DNA from: Candidatus Competibacteraceae bacterium | GTDB taxonomy: Bacteria > Pseudomonadota > Gammaproteobacteria > Competibacterales > Competibacteraceae | Reading direction: 5' to 3' | Assembly: GCA_003989085.1 (NCBI GenBank) | Contig: RXIV01000003.1 | Coordinates: 186,001 to 250,000 of the forward strand | Length of the DNA stretch: 64,000 nucleotides | In this document: in pieces, positions 39,123 through 49,075 of the stretch | Layout of the letters: every line of letters begins with the position of its first letter | Numbering within the stretch: the stretch's first letter is position 1 | Notes under the pieces: model-generated | Databases searched by the model: none | The model's input: only the letters and a program-made list of their open reading frames with translations | What the model was told of the DNA's origin: nothing | Position numbers and translations under genes: made by a program

Positions 39123-40024
39123 TGAACCACAATTGGGCGCAATTGCCAGAACGGGGCAATCTCGCCGCCTTGCGGCTCATTCACTGGATCACCCTGCATA
39201 TTGGCCGGCCTGCTGGTCGCGCCCTGCTCTATCCCATTACCCTCTATTTCCTGCTGACGGCGACAGCGGCGCGGCGGGGATCACAACGCTATCTGCGGCG
39301 GGTGCTGGGTCGGGCGCCACGCCTGCGCGAGGTGTTCCGCCATATTCACTGTTTCGCCGCTACGATTCTGGATCGGGTGTATTTTCTCTCCGGGCGGCTG
39401 GATCGGTTTGAAGTCCGTTTCTTCAATGAGCAATTGATTCTGGATCAGGCCGCCTCCGGGCAAGGCTGCATCCTGCTGGGTTCGCATTTGGGCAGCTTTG
39501 AAGCGTTGCGGACGCTCGGCGTGACCGCAAACCATTTTCCGATCAAGATATTGATGAACACCGCACACAATCAGGGCATGACCCGCTACCTCAGCGCCCT
39601 GAATCCGACGCTGGCTGAAACCATCATTCCCATTGACGGCGGACCGGACACTTTGCTGAAAGTGCAGGAAAGCGTCTCGCAAGGTTTCATGGTCGGGGTA
39701 TTGGGCGATCGGGTTGTTCCCGGTGAAAGGACGGTGCAGTGCCGGTTCTTCGGTCAGGACACCCTCTTTCCCGCTGGGCCGTTGTTGCTGGCGGCGTTGG
39801 CCGGCTGTCCAGTCATCCTGTTCTTTGGCCTGTACCGAGGCGGCAACCGCTACGATGCCCACTTTGAACGGCTGGCTGATCGGATCGACCTGGATCGCCG
39901 CCGCCGGCAGGAACAGCTTGGTAAATGGGCTCAACGCTACGCCGACCGGCTGGCGCATTACGCCCGCATCGCACCCTATAACTGGTTCAATTTCTACGAT
40001 TATTGGGAGGAGGATGCTCCATGA
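39122..40024 (+). CDS. LpxL/HtrB-like acyltransferase
   Basis: The 300-residue membrane-associated protein has the lysophospholipid-acyltransferase-type site GSHLGSFEALR (HxxxxE-like) and VVGVLGDRVVPGER-type residues near 195, the pattern of the LpxL family. In aryl-polyene clusters an enzyme of this class transfers the polyene chain to a lipid acceptor in the inner membrane. It overlaps the deacetylase upstream and the YdcF-like gene downstream (ATGA), so the set is translated as one unit. Confidence 0.85.
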   Translation: MNHNWAQLPERGNLAALRLIHWITLHIGRPAGRALLYPITLYFLLTATAARRGSQRYLRRVLGRAPRLREVFRHIHCFAATILDRVYFLSGRLDRFEVRFFNEQLILDQAASGQGCILLGSHLGSFEALRTLGVTANHFPIKILMNTAHNQGMTRYLSALNPTLAETIIPIDGGPDTLLKVQESVSQGFMVGVLGDRVVPGERTVQCRFFGQDTLFPAGPLLLAALAGCPVILFFGLYRGGNRYDAHFERLADRIDLDRRRRQEQLGKWAQRYADRLAHYARIAPYNWFNFYDYWEEDAP

Positions 40025-40713
40025 AGCCGATGGCGACTCATTCCCGGCATTTCGCTCGGCAACGAGGCATGGGCCTGGACGGACTGGCGATGCTGGCGCT
40101 GTCGAATCTGGTGCTGGTGGCGACCGGCGGCTTGAGCGGGCTATGGCTGCTGGGCCAGGTCTGGCGAATGGCCCGGACTGCGCCAGCGACTGATGACGCC
40201 AGCGGCTGGATTGTGGTGCTAGGGGTTCGGCTGCGCCGGGAGCAGATTCGCCCGGATTACGCGCTGCGCCTGCAACGTGCCGCCGCACTATATTGGGCCA
40301 ATCCGGATCGGCGGATTCTGCTGGTGGGCGGCCTGACCGGCGGTAGCGTCAGCGAAGCCGCACAGGGTCGGCAATTCCTGATCGAGGCCGGGTTGCCAGC
40401 GGCCCGCCTGTTCACCGAGGATCGCTCGCTGCACACCCTGGACAACCTGCGTCAAGCCCGGCAACTGCTGGCCGAAGTGCGGGAGCTGCCGTTTACGCTG
40501 GTGACCAACCGCTACCACCTAGCCCGCAGCGTGGCGATGGCCGATGGGCTGGGCTTGCTATCGAGTCCTTGCGCTGCCGAAGAACATCTACGGTTGACCC
40601 TGCCGACCGTGGGTCGGCTGTTGCGGGAAGCTTATTACCTGCACTGGTACTTAGTGGGCCGGCTCTGGTCGCGCTGGACTGATAACCGCCATAGCCTGGC
40701 CCGGATTAGCTGA
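40021..40713 (+). CDS. YdcF family protein (DUF218)
   Basis: The 230-residue product has an N-terminal membrane segment (LAMLALSNLVLVATGGLSGLWLL) and the YdcF/DUF218 core: WIVVLGVRLR, RILLVGGLTGG, EDRSLHTLDNLRQA and LVTNRYHLARS. The fold binds nucleotides or small ligands in the known member; its cellular role in such clusters is unknown. ATG 40021 overlaps the upstream stop in an ATGA and is preceded by GGGAGGAGG at a 6-bp distance, so it is preferred over ATG 40003. Confidence 0.82.
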   Translation: MKPMATHSRHFARQRGMGLDGLAMLALSNLVLVATGGLSGLWLLGQVWRMARTAPATDDASGWIVVLGVRLRREQIRPDYALRLQRAAALYWANPDRRILLVGGLTGGSVSEAAQGRQFLIEAGLPAARLFTEDRSLHTLDNLRQARQLLAEVRELPFTLVTNRYHLARSVAMADGLGLLSSPCAAEEHLRLTLPTVGRLLREAYYLHWYLVGRLWSRWTDNRHSLARIS

Positions 40714-40714
40714 G

Positions 40715-41239
40715 TTGAGCGCCCATCCGCCACAGATCACGTTCATGCCCATCGGCAAGGCGCAAATCGAGGCGCTGATCCCCCACGCCGGGGCCATCTG
40801 TCTGCTGGACGCCGTCACCGAATGGGACGAGGAGGCCATTGTCTGTGTCGCCAACAGCCACCGCGATCCCGCCAATCCACTGCGCCGACAGGGTCAGCTG
40901 GCCGCGATTCACGCCTTTGAATATGGCGCTCAGGCGGCGGCGGTGCATGGCGGGCTATGCGCCCAAACGACTGGCCGAACCGCGTCGCCGGGTTATCTGG
41001 CGGCTTTACGCGATGCCCGCTGGTTCGTCGCAGACCTCGATTCAATCGCCGCACCGCTGCTAGTGACCGCACGCCAATTACTGAACGAAGCTGGGCGCTG
41101 TATCTATGCGATACGGGTTAGCGTCGGGGAACGACTTCTGGCTGAAGCCCGGATTGTCGTTGTGCCGCAACCGCCGCGCTTCTCTTGCCCGTCGGTGGAC
41201 GAGGCATCGGAGATCAGAACTGGAGTTGGTTCATCATGA
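40715..41239 (+). CDS. FabZ/ApeP-like 3-hydroxyacyl-ACP dehydratase
   Basis: The 174-residue protein has a hot-dog dehydratase layout: IPHAGAICLLDAVTEWDEEAIVC at the N-terminus and AIHAFEYGAQAAAVHGG at the active-site helix, with Glu in the position used by FabZ-like enzymes. It would dehydrate the chain during polyene elongation. The start may be TTG 40715, one base after the YdcF-like stop, or ATG 40745; neither has a clear ribosome site. It ends in an ATGA overlap with the LolA-like gene. Confidence 0.75.
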   Translation: MSAHPPQITFMPIGKAQIEALIPHAGAICLLDAVTEWDEEAIVCVANSHRDPANPLRRQGQLAAIHAFEYGAQAAAVHGGLCAQTTGRTASPGYLAALRDARWFVADLDSIAAPLLVTARQLLNEAGRCIYAIRVSVGERLLAEARIVVVPQPPRFSCPSVDEASEIRTGVGSS

Positions 41240-41802
41240 AACGCTGGGCCGGCGTATTTGCATCACTACTGTGCTGGCCGCTGACGGTGGTTGCGACGGA
41301 TGAGGCGCTGACCGAGGTGATGCGGATGCTGGCCGGAGTGAGGTCGCTGGAGGTCGGGTTCCGGGAGGAAAAAACCCTCGCCATGCTCCAGCAACCGCTG
41401 ATTGCGACTGGGCGGCTGTATTACCAGGCTCCGGCTTATTGGCGGAAGCAGACCGTGCAGCCCCAACCCGAAGATTACGTCGCCGATGGCGACTGGCTGA
41501 CCGTGGAAACGTCGGACGGCGGACGGCGCGATTTCAACCTGAACGGCTACCCGCAATTGCGGCCGCTGGTCGAGGCGATTCGCGCCACTCAGGCCGGTGA
41601 CCGGGCGGCGCTGGAACGCTACTACCGGCTGGATTTTCAGGGAGCGCCGGCAGAATGGACGCTGCGTCTGACCCCGCTGGATTCGACGGCCGCCCATTAT
41701 GTCGCCGCTATTGTCATGCATGGGCGGAATGAGCGGATTCTCAGCGTCGAAACACTGGAGCCGGACGGCGACCGCAGCCTGATGACCCTTGAGTTGCATT
41801 GA
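41236..41802 (+). CDS. LolA-like outer-membrane lipoprotein carrier homologue
   Basis: The 188-residue protein begins with a signal peptide (MKRWAGVFASLLCWPLTVVA) and shows the LolA-like pattern: VMRMLAGVRSLEVGFREEKTL, LYYQAPAYWRKQ and a TPLDSTAAHYVAAI strand region. Aryl-polyene clusters contain such a LolA-type periplasmic carrier. ATG 41236 is chosen because it starts the signal peptide and overlaps the dehydratase stop. The open frame continues past the TGA (41800-41802) for 49 further codons; see the next entry. Confidence 0.82.
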   Translation: MKRWAGVFASLLCWPLTVVATDEALTEVMRMLAGVRSLEVGFREEKTLAMLQQPLIATGRLYYQAPAYWRKQTVQPQPEDYVADGDWLTVETSDGGRRDFNLNGYPQLRPLVEAIRATQAGDRAALERYYRLDFQGAPAEWTLRLTPLDSTAAHYVAAIVMHGRNERILSVETLEPDGDRSLMTLELH

Positions 41803-41952
41803 GAACCTGATGATGCCGTGGTTGATGCCGCCTATGCGAAACGCAAATTCAGCGGCGACAGTGACCGGCTTGCGTTCCTGTTTGCGCTCTACCAGCCCAT
41901 CGTCAGCCTACTGGCCGCGCTGGTTTCCCCCAAGCCGCTGCGCCGCCGATAA
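41803..41952 (+). pseudogene. Orphan in-frame 3' fragment after the LolA-like gene
   Basis: Directly after the LolA-like stop and in the same frame, 49 codons read through to TAA at 41950-41952, with a central segment YAKRKFSGDSDRLAFLFALYQ. There is no ATG and no ribosome site. It looks like the C-terminal tail of another membrane-associated protein whose body has been lost, or readthrough sequence. I cannot assign a family. Confidence 0.35.
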
Positions 41953-41976
41953 CGCCCCAATCCGGATTAACCCGTG

Positions 41977-44298
41977 ATGCGCCGCTGGCGGATTCCACTG
42001 ATCTGGCTGCTGGCCGCGCTGCTTTGCGGCGGGATCATCCTGAAAACCCCGGTTGCCACCGATCTGACCCTGTTTGTGCCCCGCGCCGATCCGGTCGCGG
42101 AATTGCTGCTGGAACAGTTGCGCAGCGGTCCGACCACCCGGCTGATCCTGATCGGACTGACCGGCGATGCGGAGAGTGAACGGGCGGCTGTCAGCCGGCG
42201 ATTGGCTGAATCATTGCGAGCCAGCAACTCCTTCGTCCGGATCGCCAATGGCGCGGATGCCTTGCCCGAAACCGAATTGCAAACCCTGTTCGCCCACCGC
42301 TACCTGCTCAGTCCCACCGTCAGCCCAGAACGCTTCACCCCGGATGCTTTGCGGGCGGCGCTACGCCAGCGGCTGCGGGAATTGCAATCACCTCTGGCGG
42401 CAGTGCAGAAACGCTGGTTGCCAGCCGACCCAACCGGGGAACTGCTGACCCTGCTTAAGCGCTGGCAGGGTGAAATCCGTGAGCCGGCCAAGCGGTTGGG
42501 TGTGTGGTTCTCGCCCAACGGTGATCGCGCCCTGCTGCTGGCTGAGACCGGCGCCGCTGGCTACGACCTGGCGGGACAACGGCACGCTGTAATGGCGATT
42601 CGCGCCGCCTTCGCCAAAGTCGCCGCTGGAACCACGGTTGCTCTGCAAATGAGCGGTCCCGGCGTGATCGCCACGCTGGCCGAGGACACGGTGCGGGCGG
42701 AAGCGGAGTTATTAAGCATCCTAGCGACCCTGGGGATCATGCTGATTCTGGTGCTGGTCTATCGCTCGGCGCGAACCGTCTGGATCGGCGCATTGCCGAT
42801 GTTGGCGGCGCTACTGGCCGGGGCGGCGGCGGTCGATCTGCTGTTCGGCAAGATGTACGCCCTGACTCTCGCCTTCAGCATGACCCTGCTCGGCGAAACT
42901 CTGGATTATCCCACCTATCTGTTCAGCCACCGCCAAGCCGGGGAGACGGTGTGGGATACCTTGCGCGGTTTGTGGCCGACCCTGCGGCTCTGCGCTGCCA
43001 CTACCCTGCTCGGTTGTCTGGCGATGATCGCCCCGGACGTGCCGGGTCTGAGTCAGTTGGGCGTTTTCACCATCGCTGGCATCATCGCCGCCGTGACGAC
43101 CACCCGTTGGCTGTTACCCGTGCTGTTGCCGCCGGACTGGCGACCGGCGCGAGTTATCGGCGCAGGAATCTGGATGGATACGTTGCTAAAGCCACGGCCC
43201 TGGCGGGCGCTGGCTGTGGGCGTCGGAGGTTTACTGGTGTTGCTGGCCCTGCTCATCAAGGCTCCGCCGGTGTGGGAAGATGACATCGCTGCACTTAGTC
43301 CGGTCCCGCGTGAGCTGTTGCGGCTGGATCAAGAATTACGGAGTGGCTTGGGCGCACCGGAGGTTGGACAATTGATCGCCGTGACCGCCCCGGATGCGGA
43401 AACTGCCTTGCAGCAGAGCGAAATCGTCGCTGCCTGGCTCGATGCTCGCCAGCAGGAAGGTTTACTGGCGGGTTACGAAGCTGCTGCCCGCTATTTACCC
43501 AGCCAACAAACCCAACGGCAACGGCAGGCGCACTTGCCGGATCTGGAAGCACTGACCGCGAATCTCGCCCGCGCCGCCGAGGGCTTGCCGTTCCAGCCCG
43601 GCCTGTTTACGCCCTTTCTTGACGCTATCGCCGCCGCCCGCACCGCGCCGCCGGTGCAGCCCGAAGATTGGCGCGGCACCTTGCTGGGAACCCGGATCGG
43701 CATTCTGCTGTTCCCCGGCGAACGTGGCTGGACGGCGTTGCTGCCGTTGAGTGGGGTGAAGAACCCGCAGTGGCTGGCTGCCAACTTGCCATCAAGCCAG
43801 GCTACTCATGCCTTCTATCTGGACTTGCGGGCTGAGACCAACCGGTTGGTGTCCGGCTTTCGCGCGACTGCCCTGCAACGGTTGACCTGGGGTGTGGTGC
43901 TGATTGTGGCGGTCGTCTGGATGGGGCTGCGTTCCTGGCGGGGCGTCATCGCGGCGCTGACGCCGGTGACGGTGGCGTTAATTTTCACCGTTGCGGTATT
44001 GTTGAGCCTGGGCGAGCGGCTGTCTCTCTTCCATCTGGTGTCGCTATTGCTGGTGTTGGGGATTGGCGTGGACTATGGGCTGTTTTTTAGCCGGCCCGCC
44101 GCTGATCCGGTTCAGCGCCGCCAGACTCTGCACGCCTTGCTGGTCTGCTGTGGTTCTGCCCTGACCGTATTCGGGATGCTCGCGACTTCGGAGTTGCCGG
44201 CGTTGCGGGCTATCGGGTTGACGGTCAGCATCGGCGTCGCCGCCAGTTTCAGCACGGCGCTGGTCATGGCCCGGCCCATCCTGATTCGGATGGGCTGA
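41977..44298 (+). CDS. MMPL/RND-family exporter
   Basis: The 773-residue protein has the RND/MMPL arrangement of two halves: an N-terminal helix (WLLAALLCGGIIL), a large periplasmic loop, then membrane clusters near residues 240-420 and 630-770 with LAFSMTLLGETLDYPTYLFSHR and LVLGIGVDYGLFFSRP. These resemble the sterol-sensing/MMPL helices that carry proton-coupled transport. In aryl-polyene clusters the MMPL protein moves the finished lipid-linked pigment outward. ATG 41977 is preferred over GTG 41974. The gene ends the visible plus-strand set; a ketosynthase, ketoreductase and AMP-ligase are not seen here. Confidence 0.85.
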   Translation: MRRWRIPLIWLLAALLCGGIILKTPVATDLTLFVPRADPVAELLLEQLRSGPTTRLILIGLTGDAESERAAVSRRLAESLRASNSFVRIANGADALPETELQTLFAHRYLLSPTVSPERFTPDALRAALRQRLRELQSPLAAVQKRWLPADPTGELLTLLKRWQGEIREPAKRLGVWFSPNGDRALLLAETGAAGYDLAGQRHAVMAIRAAFAKVAAGTTVALQMSGPGVIATLAEDTVRAEAELLSILATLGIMLILVLVYRSARTVWIGALPMLAALLAGAAAVDLLFGKMYALTLAFSMTLLGETLDYPTYLFSHRQAGETVWDTLRGLWPTLRLCAATTLLGCLAMIAPDVPGLSQLGVFTIAGIIAAVTTTRWLLPVLLPPDWRPARVIGAGIWMDTLLKPRPWRALAVGVGGLLVLLALLIKAPPVWEDDIAALSPVPRELLRLDQELRSGLGAPEVGQLIAVTAPDAETALQQSEIVAAWLDARQQEGLLAGYEAAARYLPSQQTQRQRQAHLPDLEALTANLARAAEGLPFQPGLFTPFLDAIAAARTAPPVQPEDWRGTLLGTRIGILLFPGERGWTALLPLSGVKNPQWLAANLPSSQATHAFYLDLRAETNRLVSGFRATALQRLTWGVVLIVAVVWMGLRSWRGVIAALTPVTVALIFTVAVLLSLGERLSLFHLVSLLLVLGIGVDYGLFFSRPAADPVQRRQTLHALLVCCGSALTVFGMLATSELPALRAIGLTVSIGVAASFSTALVMARPILIRMG

Positions 44299-44397
44299 AA
44301 ATCAGAGCGCCACAGGGAAGGAATCTTTGGGAACAGGTCATGCGGAAGCGGCGCTGCCGCAGATCAGACTATCCGGAGTTCCGGGGCTTGGCTCGGT

Positions 44398-45909
44398 TTA
44401 ACGGGCCTGCATCCGGTCCAGGGCGCGGTAGCTGATCGCCTCGGTCAGATGCGAGGTTTTAATGTCGTCGCTGCCGGCCAGATCGGCAATGGTGCGGGAC
44501 ACCTTCAAAATCCGGTGATAGGCGCGGGGCGACAGACCCAATCGCTCCAACGCGTGCTCCAGCAGTTTGTGATCGGTGTCATTCAGGGCGCAATACTGCT
44601 CAATTTCACGGGTTTTCAACGCGCTGTTGGGCTTGCCAGCCCGCTGCAACTGCCGCTCACGGGCCTTACAGACCCGCGAGCGCACGGTGGCGCTGCTCTC
44701 TTCCGGCGCTTCGCCACGCAACACCCGGTGCGCCAGTCGCGGCACTTCGATATGCAGGTCGATCCGGTCGGCCAGTGGCCCGGACACCCGCGCTCGGTAG
44801 CGGCGCACCTGTTCCTGGCCGCAGGCGCAACGCCGCTCGGCATCGCCCAGATAACCGCAGGGACAGGGATTCATCGCCGCAATCAGTTGAAACTGTGCCG
44901 GAAAGTCAGCCTGACGGGCAGCACGGGAAATCGAGATTCGACCGGATTCCAAGGGTTGCCGGAGCACCTCCAGCACCCGTCGGTCGTACTCCGGCAGTTC
45001 GTCCAGAAACAATACTCCGTGATGAGCCAGCGAAATCTCGCCGGGGCGCGGTTGCCCGCCGCCGCCAACCAGTGCGACCCCGGATGCAGTGTGATGCGGG
45101 GCGCGGAACGGCCGGACTCCCCATTGCTTCAGATCCAGCCCTTGGGCGCTGATCGAGGCAATCGCTGCGGTTTCCAACGCCTCATCCTCGGTCAGCGGTG
45201 GCATGATGCCGGGCAACCGGCTGGCCAGCATAGTTTTGCCAGTGCCGGGTGGGCCAATCATCAGCAGGTTATGGCCGCCAGCGGCGGCGATTTCCAGCGC
45301 CCGTTTGGCGTGTGGCTGACCGCGCACGTCACTCAAATCCCGCTCCAGCACTGCCTCTGGTGGAGCGCGCGGTTGTCGAGTCGGTGGTTGCAAGGCGCAG
45401 CCGGTCGCCAATTGCTGGCATACCTCCAGCAGATGTCCTGCACCGAGCACTTTCGTTCCATTGGCCAGAGTCGCTTCAGCAGCGTTGTTTTCCGGGGTCA
45501 GCAGGGTGCGCCCGGCGTCACGGCAGGCCAGCGCCGCCGGCAATACCCCGCGTACCCCGCGCAGTTCACCGCCGAGCGCCAGTTCACCAAGGAATTCATA
45601 TTGATCCAGCCGGGCGCGGTTGACCTGCCCAGAGGCAGCCAGGATGCCCAGCGCAATCGGCAGATCGAATCGCCCGCCTTCCTTGGGTAAATCCGCCGGG
45701 GCCAGGTTGATGGTGATGCGGCGGATCGGGAATTCAAACTGGCTATTGAGGATTGCGCCGCGCACTCGATCCTTGCTTTCCTTCACCGCCGCTTCCGGCA
45801 GACCGACGATGGACAATCCTGGCAGCCCACCGGACAGATGGACTTCGACACTGACCAGCGGCGCATCAATGCCCACTTGGGCGCGGGTATAGACGATAGC
45901 GAGCGACAT
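44398..45909 (-). CDS. comM: ComM/YifB Mg-chelatase-like AAA+ protein
   Basis: The 503-residue protein has an N-terminal Lon-protease-like domain, a helicase-type AAA+ core with Walker A GPPGTGKTMLASRLPGI and a Walker B FLDELPEYDRRVLEVLRQPLE, and a C-terminal magnesium-chelatase-like segment with a CPCGYLGD..RCAC cysteine cluster. ComM is a hexameric branch-migration helicase in natural transformation. MSLAIVYTRAQVG at 45909 matches the family start; a longer in-frame extension reaches into ubiK and is not used. It lies 70 bp downstream of ubiK on the same strand. Confidence 0.93.
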   Translation of the reverse strand: MSLAIVYTRAQVGIDAPLVSVEVHLSGGLPGLSIVGLPEAAVKESKDRVRGAILNSQFEFPIRRITINLAPADLPKEGGRFDLPIALGILAASGQVNRARLDQYEFLGELALGGELRGVRGVLPAALACRDAGRTLLTPENNAAEATLANGTKVLGAGHLLEVCQQLATGCALQPPTRQPRAPPEAVLERDLSDVRGQPHAKRALEIAAAGGHNLLMIGPPGTGKTMLASRLPGIMPPLTEDEALETAAIASISAQGLDLKQWGVRPFRAPHHTASGVALVGGGGQPRPGEISLAHHGVLFLDELPEYDRRVLEVLRQPLESGRISISRAARQADFPAQFQLIAAMNPCPCGYLGDAERRCACGQEQVRRYRARVSGPLADRIDLHIEVPRLAHRVLRGEAPEESSATVRSRVCKARERQLQRAGKPNSALKTREIEQYCALNDTDHKLLEHALERLGLSPRAYHRILKVSRTIADLAGSDDIKTSHLTEAISYRALDRMQAR

Positions 45910-45979
45910 GCAAATCCTGGGGCCAGCAGCCAGTGATATAGTGGCGGCGAAGCGCTTTTGCCCTAATCCGGTGCGATGA

Positions 45980-46285
45980 CTAGCCGTCGGTTTCTGGTTC
46001 AGCGGCTTTGTCCGCCGCTTTGCGTCGCTTGCTACCCGGCGCCTTTCCTTCCAGTTCCGCGACCTGTTTTTCCAGTTCCTCCAGCTTAGCGCGGGTGCGG
46101 GCCAGTACGCCTTGCTGGACTTCAAATTCTTCCCGCGTCACCAAATCCAGTTTGGCGAACGTCGCCTGCAAGGCGGCGTGGAGGTTCTTTTCCATTTCGA
46201 CTTGAAACTGCCGGACGCTCGGCGGCAGCGCTTCGACGAAACGTTTAGTCAGATCATCAAAATTTTTGGGATCAATCATCGCCAT
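45980..46285 (-). CDS. ubiK: Ubiquinone accessory factor UbiK
   Basis: The 101-residue protein has the UbiK (BMFP) pattern: PKNFDDLTKRFVEALPPSV near the start, then a coiled coil (LVTREEFEVQQGVLARTRAKLEELEKQVAELE). UbiK binds UbiJ and supports ubiquinone synthesis under aerobic conditions. The two start codons MAM differ by two residues only. It is divergent from glnK across 300 bp that hold nitrogen-control sites. Confidence 0.88.
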   Translation of the reverse strand: MAMIDPKNFDDLTKRFVEALPPSVRQFQVEMEKNLHAALQATFAKLDLVTREEFEVQQGVLARTRAKLEELEKQVAELEGKAPGSKRRKAADKAAEPETDG

Positions 46286-46356
46286 GGCTCCAGAGTGCGG
46301 GTGACAGGAGATTTAGTGTAGCGGGAATTTCCAGCTCATGCGGAAGCGGCCGGTAT

Positions 46357-46373
46357 TGCACTGAATCAGTGCG
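46357..46373. promoter_or_regulatory. Candidate NtrC binding site
   Basis: TGCACTGAATCAGTGCG is a dyad whose TGCAC...GTGC halves match the known TGCACY-N5-RGTGCA NtrC operator. It lies about 95 bp upstream of the sigma-54 promoter of glnK, a typical distance for an enhancer. One outer base deviates. Confidence 0.65.
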
Positions 46374-46467
46374 TGGCAACAGGGATGAGTTCCAAGCCGG
46401 GCTGAATGCAACTGGAAGCGTCAACAAAATAGCTGACAACTGACTGTTTTTAAATTGATATATTTTT

Positions 46468-46483
46468 TGGCATACGATGTGCT
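46468..46483 (+). promoter_or_regulatory. Sigma-54 promoter of the PII-AmtB operon
   Basis: TGGCA at 46468-46472 is followed by TGC with the GG and GC elements exactly 12 bp apart, fitting the -24/-12 consensus. It lies about 105 bp before the first PII gene. IHF, whose beta subunit is encoded in this window, often assists such promoters. Confidence 0.8.
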
Positions 46484-46584
46484 CTGAGCGGGAACTATAA
46501 CGCCACACGGGGTTTGAATCCGCCGGATGCCGGCAAGACGCATCGCGCCCCCTGGGAGGTGTTCTGAACCACAGGAGATGTTGA

Positions 46585-46926
<342 letters not shown>

Positions 46927-46993
46927 CTGTGGTTTATCTTCAACAACAGATGAGCCCCACTAATTTTCCCAACCCCTCAGGAGTAGTCCACTG

Positions 46994-48364
46994 ATGAGTA
47001 AAAAGATGATGCAAACGCTGACTGCCGGCGGCGGGCTGGCGCTGCTGGCGGCGCTCACGCCCGGCTTGGCGCTGGCTCAGGAAGCAGTAAAACCGGCGCT
47101 GGATACCGGCGACACGGCCTGGATGCTGACCTCGACTGCGCTGGTGCTGTTCATGACTATCCCCGGTCTGGCGTTGTTTTACGCCGGCATGGTGCGGGCC
47201 AAGAATGTGCTGTCGGTGATGATGCAGTGTTTTGCGATTACCGCGCTGGTTACAGTGCTATGGACCTTGTACGGCTACAGCCTGGCGTTTGATGCGACCG
47301 GGATGGAAGCGGGCGTACTCAATCTGAATTCGTTCATTGGCACCCTGGGCAAGGCGTTTATGAGCGGTGTGACGGTGGAAAGCCTGTGGCAACCGGTGAC
47401 AACCGTGCCGAACGCTATCCCGGAAACGGTGTTCATGGTGTTCCAGATGACCTTCGCCATCATTACTCCCGCGTTGATTGTCGGCGCCTTTGCGGATCGG
47501 ATGAAGTTTTCCGCGCTGCTGCTGTTCATGGGGATATGGTTTACCGTGGTCTATCTGCCGGTTGCGCACATGGTGTGGGGTGGGGCCGGTTCGCTGATTG
47601 GCAGTAGTTGGGGCGTGCTGGATTTCGCCGGCGGCACGGTGGTGCATATCAACGCCGGTATTGCCGGATTCATCGCCTGTCTGGTGATCGGCAAGCGCAA
47701 AGGCTATCCGCAAGTCGCCATGCCGCCGCATAACCTGACTTATACTCTCATGGGCGCCTCACTGCTGTGGGTCGGCTGGTTCGGCTTCAATGCGGGCAGC
47801 GCGGTAGCGGCTAATGGCAGCGCCGGCATGGCGATGGCCGTGACCCAGATTGCAACGGCTACGGCGGCGCTGGCGTGGATGTTCGCGGAATGGATCTCTC
47901 ATGGCAAACCCAGCGTGCTGGGCATCGCGTCTGGTGCGGTCGCAGGGCTGGTGGCGATTACGCCGGCCTCGGGGACTGCTGGACCGATGGGTGCGTTGCT
48001 GATTGGCGTGGCTTCGGGTGTGCTGTGCTTTCTGGCCTCCACCAAACTCAAGCGGGCGCTGGGCTATGACGACTCGCTGGATGTCTTTGGCGTCCATTGC
48101 ATCGGCGGCATCGTCGGCGCCATTCTGACCGGGCTGTGCGCTGACAAGATGATGGGCGGCGTCGGTCTGGCGGAAGGGATGACTCTGGGCAGCCAACTGT
48201 TCGCCCAATTCAAAGGCGTTATGTTTACCCTGCTCTACTCCGGCATCCTCAGTTTCGTGATCCTAAAGATCGTGGATGTGTTGGTTGGCTTGCGGGTCAC
48301 TGACGAGCAGGAAACCGAAGGTCTGGACATCGCCCTGCACGACGAACGCGGCTACAACCTGTAA
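46994..48364 (+). CDS. amtB: Ammonium transporter AmtB
   Basis: The 456-residue protein begins with a signal peptide ending near ALAQEA and has eleven hydrophobic helices. Motifs include FYAGMVRAKNVLSVMMQ near the ammonium-recruiting vestibule, DFAGGTVVHINAG with the first pore His, and the second pore His in VFGVHCIGGIVGAILTGL. It conducts ammonia across the inner membrane and is gated by GlnK, its operon partner upstream. Its length and arrangement are standard. Confidence 0.96.
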   Translation: MSKKMMQTLTAGGGLALLAALTPGLALAQEAVKPALDTGDTAWMLTSTALVLFMTIPGLALFYAGMVRAKNVLSVMMQCFAITALVTVLWTLYGYSLAFDATGMEAGVLNLNSFIGTLGKAFMSGVTVESLWQPVTTVPNAIPETVFMVFQMTFAIITPALIVGAFADRMKFSALLLFMGIWFTVVYLPVAHMVWGGAGSLIGSSWGVLDFAGGTVVHINAGIAGFIACLVIGKRKGYPQVAMPPHNLTYTLMGASLLWVGWFGFNAGSAVAANGSAGMAMAVTQIATATAALAWMFAEWISHGKPSVLGIASGAVAGLVAITPASGTAGPMGALLIGVASGVLCFLASTKLKRALGYDDSLDVFGVHCIGGIVGAILTGLCADKMMGGVGLAEGMTLGSQLFAQFKGVMFTLLYSGILSFVILKIVDVLVGLRVTDEQETEGLDIALHDERGYNL

Positions 48365-48370
48365 AGATGA

Positions 48371-48829
<459 letters not shown>

Positions 48830-48858
48830 ACCCGCCGCACACCGGCGCATTCAATCCA

Positions 48859-48890
48859 GGGCGGAGCCGCAAGGTTCCGCCCTTTCGTTT
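48859..48890 (+). terminator. Rho-independent terminator after second PII gene
   Basis: GGGCGGAGCC and GGTTCCGCCC form a 10-bp stem (one mismatched or wobble pair) around a GCAA tetraloop, followed by TTTCGTTTT. Position and shape fit the end of the PII-AmtB-PII transcript. Confidence 0.85.
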
Positions 48891-49075
48891 TGGGCAGCTT
48901 TTATCCGGCTTGTGGATGATTCTGTTTCAATGATGATCAACACTATTGGTTTTCTTTACGATCCACCAGTGTGGAAGATCACCCGCCGACAGAAATTGGC
49001 TTAGAATCTTCAGCAGACTGGGCGGTCTTTTCATGGGTCGCTCGATCCCATTTCCTAGCTCTCGTGGAGTCCGTC

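Noticed and set aside
39281-40288. A 335-codon minus-strand frame over the acyltransferase and YdcF genes
   Set aside because: It crosses two well-supported plus-strand genes and shows no recognisable domain.
44449-45690. A 413-codon plus-strand frame opposite comM
   Set aside because: Complement of a clear AAA+ gene and without any domain of its own.
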